64,000 nucleotides of DNA, from positions 19,133,321-19,197,320 of the forward strand of contig NC_092578.1 of NCBI RefSeq assembly GCF_037975245.1, given 5' to 3'. Source of the DNA: Apostichopus japonicus. Lineage: Eukaryota; Echinodermata; Holothuroidea; Aspidochirotida; Stichopodidae. A program made the position numbers and the translations under genes. Numbering within the stretch: position 1 is the stretch's first letter; every line of letters begins with the position of its first letter. Under the pieces are notes generated by a model that was not told where the DNA came from, made no database searches, and saw only the letters and a program-made list of their open reading frames with translations. Shown here piece by piece: positions 59,106 to 64,000 of this stretch.

Positions 59106-60429
59106 TGAAGAAAAACCCTCTGAAATGTGAAGTACATAAAGGACTTGATGATTTCATATATATATACTTACTCAAGTCTTTGGCCTTGTGTGTGAAGAAA
59201 CATTAAAACTCTGGTATCTCCCAAATGGAATAAGACTTTCAGGCATGAGACTCTTCCGCGGAAACGCGGATTTCAGATTTTTTTTTTTGCATTTTCGCGT
59301 TTTTTCTCGTAATTCGCGTTTTTTATTATTTTTTTTATTTAATTTTTTTTTTTTTTTTTTTTTTGTGCCGAACATGCTGGACTGTGAAGGGAAGGAACAC
59401 CGAATTTGACCAGTGGTGGAATCAAGTAGCACAAAGCAAGCAAAAAAGCCTTTTTTTGGTTCAAAAAAGCTAATGGATAAATTATACAAGCAGAAATTCC
59501 ACAATTTTTTGGCGAGTTATGTGATGTGATAGATTCCATCTAGAGTCCACCATTTTGCATTTAAGCCCTCCTTACCTGACAAAAAGATTCTAAAGGGGAG
59601 GGGGACACCCCCTCCCCTTAAACCCCTCCCCCAGGACGGCAATCAATAAATTTCAGATTTTTTTTCCCCGGCTCAGTCTCATCCCTGGACTTTTCTTATT
59701 GGTTTGGGGAGTTATTCATCACAAGTCCTCTATTGCCATGACAAATAATGAAGTGATGTTGAGGTTGGCTTCTTCTCTTAGGTCAAATTGTGATCGGTGT
59801 TAGACAAACTTTCTCAGGCAAAATTTGTCATCAGATTTGTCAGAGGGACTACCAATTGTTTATACTAAAACATTTAATCATACCCTCTATTCCTGTTATC
59901 GTTTTTGGAGGACTGCCTGTTACTACTTTGATGAACTTCAAATGAAATTTAAGGTTTTCCAATACATTAAAATGTACCCTTTCATCGCACAAGGAAACTT
60001 TATAATCAATACTTTGTATTTTTTTTTCATTTTCTTTACATCTTATACATATAACGATATTATATCCATTTCTTATATAATAATATCATTCATGGAGCAT
60101 GAATAATGTGATCTGTTAATTAACAAATCATAGCCAAACAATTCTATATGGTGGTTGAAAGTGATTTCATCGTGCCATCGTTAATGTTCTTCATTATAAC
60201 CACACCCCTCATTATAAATATCACATAAGCATGTACTGATAATGTGTACAGGGGGGACCACCTTGAAATAGTTAATAAAGCAAAAGAAATATCAAATGAA
60301 CTTTGCCCTCTGGTAGAACATTCAAGACACTGCAGATTTGCATTTTTTAATACATTTTGCATAGCAAACAGTAAGCCTGTGCACACAGAAGGATATGGTA
60401 CCAATATTGCTAGAATTGAAGATTAGTAT
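59106..60429. other. No gene seen
   Basis: Intergenic DNA with a long T-run (59334-59364), a G/A-rich then C-rich pair around 59595-59640 (GGGGAGGGGGACACCCCCTCCCC, able to fold) and AT-rich sequence beyond. The two ORFs flanking the T-run are low-complexity artefacts. Confidence 0.55.
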
Positions 60430-60770
60430 AGTAACATGATGATGATTGAGAGGATAAAGGCTTTGACGTCAGGATCAATGAAATCTAGAATCTGTGATGT
60501 CGTGGATACGAGCCCTGGCAGGCCAAAGCTAGGTGGGAGAAATCCACGGTTTTCTCATCTGAAATGGTCTTCCTAAGTTTAGAAACTTCCAAAATGAGTT
60601 TAAAATTGGAAAGGGGATAGCCTACCGCCATGAGGTGTAAGTAATAAGCTGTTTCGGCTGCTTCGTCATGCAATTGCTGCTGTTTAGGTTCATATGATGA
60701 CCGGCTACCAGGCTGGTTATTGTTATATACCAGTAGTTCATCAAGAACAACTCCCAAGTCACAAAGAAAA
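60430..60770 (+). mobile_element. tRNA-derived SINE-like element, copy 2
   Basis: GATTGAGAGGATAAAGGC (A-box-like) and GTCGTGGATACGAGCCCTGG (B-box-like) lie about 60 bp apart. The body contains CCACGGTTTTCTCATCTGAAATGG and later blocks shared with 19225-19560 in the same orientation. The rest of the body (GCTGCTTCGTCATGCAATTGCTG, then TTATTGTTATATACC) is more diverged. Ends are not defined. Confidence 0.55.
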
Positions 60771-63700
60771 CACAAGCAAATTTGAAGTCTCCTGTGATAT
60801 AACTATGACAATGAATAATGTCGTTTGGGTTGTGAAATTGATTGACGAGCTTACTTCTTCTTAATTAAGGTGGTTTCTTAAATTTAAATCAGCATGCCAG
60901 TCCGTTTGCCTATAAGCATAAATAGAATAGATACAGCAACATAAAGAGCAGTCAAACTGTTTCATTTTGTCGCACTATTGTATATCAGAACCTTTAAGTG
61001 TTGGCTCTTTGAATTGGACATAATTTACCCAAAAAATAACCAAAGGCTTCTCAGACACAACAAACCGTCCTCATGATCACAAGCAACATTTCACTTTCTT
61101 GATTTTTCCGCTGTAATCATTCTTATTCTAATCATATTTTATATGGTACAGTATGTAGCATCTTCATACATACTGTCTGGCCAAAGATTTGCTGTCAGGT
61201 GTCATCATTGTATTTCTTACGAAAGAAAGTTAATAATTGGGTGCAATACTGCAGAAGAAGATAAAACATCAAGTATTCACTTTTCACCTAGAAAATCCAT
61301 TAGACCTCATTGTGGAAAATATCTTGCTTCAATTTACAATTGTTTGTGTCAGGCTGTTTTTGATTGGTTAATTTGCTAGTTAATTAATGTTGAGGTTGCA
61401 CCATGGATTGTAAGACTACTGTAAATCATATTAATTGGTTGATTAATTAGGAGGCTGGGTCATCATAGATTGTGAGGCTGTGTTATTGATTGATTCATGG
61501 ATTAATCAATTTCCTCTAGGTTATATAATATTGAGGCTGAACAGATTCTCTGCAGTCCAGTAGATGGATGGTTTTTTTCAGAATAATGAATTTCATCTCA
61601 TTCTTTCATGCAATCATTCAGTATATTTCTTACTCAATGGGTGAGATGGTACTTTCTTTGTAGTTAACTCTTTTGATAAGGTCAATTAGTACATGCAGCT
61701 GTAAGCAGCTGCCAGTGCCAACATTTCATGGCACCAACACGATTGACATAAGTCGGTGACAAATTAATGCGAGTGGCAATCCTTGATAACCAGGATACCA
61801 GTCATTCATCAGAATATATGGCTGATACTTGGACAGTTTTCTTTAAGATCCCTTTGGTTATTTCACCAGTTTGTAATCATGATGTGTTATGAAGATATTA
61901 CTTTTACGGTTATAAATTTGTGAAAAGTTTCAGAACATCAGCGCAAACAAGATTTTATTCCTCCAATTCTTTTTTTTCTTCTTTTGTCCCTTTTTGCTAC
62001 TGCTAGTCTGAAGTTACATAAAAGATGAAAGAGGTAGCAATTTACACAAAGAGTATGTCGAAATAAAGACTATAATTAAAATGTCTGCCACAACACTGAT
62101 GGGCTCTTAACTTTTCTGCTTATTTTATGTTAATTTTATCCTATTTATCCTAACTCTTTTAAAGGAATTTTTCAGTATCATGGGTCAAGAATTACTTTCA
62201 CAGCAGATTATGTGGTAGAAGATGATATTGATATCAAGTCGCAATTAATATGATATAGAACATCCATTTGTAGATTGGATTAGTTTTAAACTACTCAGAG
62301 GCTTAATATAATGGCTTTTTCTAGAGGCTTTGTAGTTTCTTTCTTCTTACATTTATACTTTTTGTTTTATCCATTTATCCAAGTTTTATTATTTTACATA
62401 TTTTGAAGAATTAATTTGATTTTTTTTGGGGGGGGGGGTTGGGGGTTTTCATGACATATACCATCACACTATGTATCAACTCTCTATGACTAAGACTTAA
62501 GCTTAATTCAACAATATGACAAATGTCAGACCACTTGTCAGTCAAAGATTTCTGCTAGTATAAGAGTATATATGACAATTGATTAAACATGTTGTTAGAC
62601 AACATGGCTTTGATGACAGTTTCAAAGTTCCCCATCACTGGATTGTCCTGATCGGGTGTAAATTGTTAAAACACAGTTTCAGAGTGAAGTTCACAGCATG
62701 TGATAGCTATTTTAAGATCGTCAGTAATCAAGATGATATGCTAGACTGTCAAATAATGGTCACCCTTAGTCCAATTTTGAAAATATACATTTAGCTGTCA
62801 CCCCAACTCTTAGAGGTATGTGTCCTCTCTGAACATTGAACTATCTGTTCAACGCTTTAGGAGGAGGGAGGGGGGAGTAGGCGGGGCAGGATATTTTTGA
62901 GGCAAGTCCCAGGAAAACCTTGTATTATGGATGCTGGGATATTTTTTTTATAATATTGGGGATTATGTGGGATTTTTTGACGTAACTTTTGTAAAGAGAA
63001 TGGATTTATTTCAGAGCCAGAGAGGCTTGAACAAAATATATGCACAATATTCTGACTGCAACAAGCTTGTTATACTTTGTAACCTGGTATCTCTCCTGTG
63101 AGAAACATATACAAGTACATTGTTACTATTGGGTTTATATAACCAAATGTGTTATAACAAACATTCAATACTATGAGGAAGGCAAGGCACATTTTCTGAA
63201 AGAGGGAAATGTTTGGTGTTAACTCTGAAGACTTAGCACAGACCTAGACTGTTACTGATACTGAAATTAGGCCTTGCTTTATTTGCATATATGATAATGC
63301 AGATATGAATATGCATATCATATATGATTATGCATATATGATTATGCTACTAATATTGTATTGGTTGACGATTGATGATGAAAAAGTACCCAGTAATTGC
63401 ACAGTATTTAAAGAAATAAAGTCAGAGGATTTGTTGGAAACAAAGCTGTAATTGTTTTATTGATCATAGTAGCAGATTTGGCAGGGAGGAATCTGAAGCA
63501 GTCTTTAAGTTAGCCATGAAATGAAGGTTGGCCTTTTTTATAAGGTCATTTTGATATGAAGAATCATGACTTTGTTTACTATTATCAAATCTCTTAACAA
63601 TGAAACTCATCAGTTGTAGCTGACAGCACACTGCAAAATGTATCAAAACTCATAGCTGTAGATATTAAACCATGTCATCTAACTATTTAAAACAGAAAAC

Positions 63701-64000
63701 ATTGTTAGATATTAAATTCCGATGTGGGGTTCTAATAACAGGGGGGGGGGGGATGGGGGAGATAGGGTTTGTAAAACAACATGAATACAACTTATTGATC
63801 AATTGGGAAATTTTATATCAGTTTTATTTAAATAAAATTCAACTGCTGAGGATTAAACAATAGATTGCTTTATATAGCCTCTCACCTCTCTGTCTCTTTC
63901 ATAGAGCTTAAAGAATTTACCTATTTACCAAATGGTTCAGTCCAATTTTTGTAGCCAGATTGGATGCTTACGCAAGCATCTACTCCTGTAACATACTGTC
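60771..64000. other. No gene seen
   Basis: AT-rich intergenic DNA to the end of the window. Noted: an ATTGATTGATT/TTAATTAAT-rich stretch near 61370-61510, G-runs at 62429-62438 and 63741-63752, and an alternating GCATATATGAT/ATGCATAT palindromic patch at 63280-63350. The ORFs are short and not recognised. Confidence 0.5.

Noticed and set aside
59172-59504. Lys-rich or Phe-rich ORFs around the T-run
   Set aside because: Low-complexity translation of a homopolymer region downstream of the IP6K poly(A) signal.

Overview
This is an intron-rich, AT-rich animal nuclear DNA window. It holds four recognisable protein-coding genes, one unrecognised small gene candidate, and many tandem repeats and non-autonomous transposons. 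Several traits suggest a marine invertebrate deuterostome, possibly an echinoderm such as a sea cucumber: a single CDK12/13-type gene, frequent poly-C/poly-G runs, TAGGCC-rich stretches and ATT-tailed retroelement ends. That assignment is inference and not certain. No bacterial, phage or CRISPR feature was seen.

Layout. 1-11.7 kb: no gene; tandem arrays with about 90-bp, about 320-bp, 17-bp and AGTATAC-type units. 11.7-14.3 kb (minus): inositol polyphosphate 1-phosphatase (INPP1), four coding exons, 374 aa. 16.7-18.1 kb: two short hAT-like elements with perfect 8-bp target duplications. 20.2-21.7 kb (plus): an MPLKIP/TTDN1-like gene. 22-32 kb: gene-poor, with repeats rich in TGACCT half-sites. 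32.4-43.6 kb (minus): a complete eight-coding-exon CDK12/13 gene, 1364 aa, whose exon phases all agree. 44-49 kb: more half-site repeat and a second, inverted copy of a short hAT-like family. 49.7-50.8 kb (plus): a two-exon candidate gene of 80 aa. 51-54.5 kb: an ATT microsatellite grown from a retroelement tail, a 1.5-kb hAT-like element and a short inverted-repeat element filled with telomere-like sequence. 55.1-59.1 kb (plus): inositol hexakisphosphate kinase (IP6K), five coding exons, 477 aa. 59-64 kb: no gene seen.

The genes do not form one pathway. INPP1 and IP6K both act on inositol phosphates but at different points. CDK12/13 and MPLKIP are nuclear. In human, CDK13 and MPLKIP are tail-to-tail neighbours on chromosome 7p14.1, and the same order and convergent orientation appear here. 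That is the strongest large-scale observation in the window. All exon boundaries were read by hand from splice signals and phase, without transcript data.
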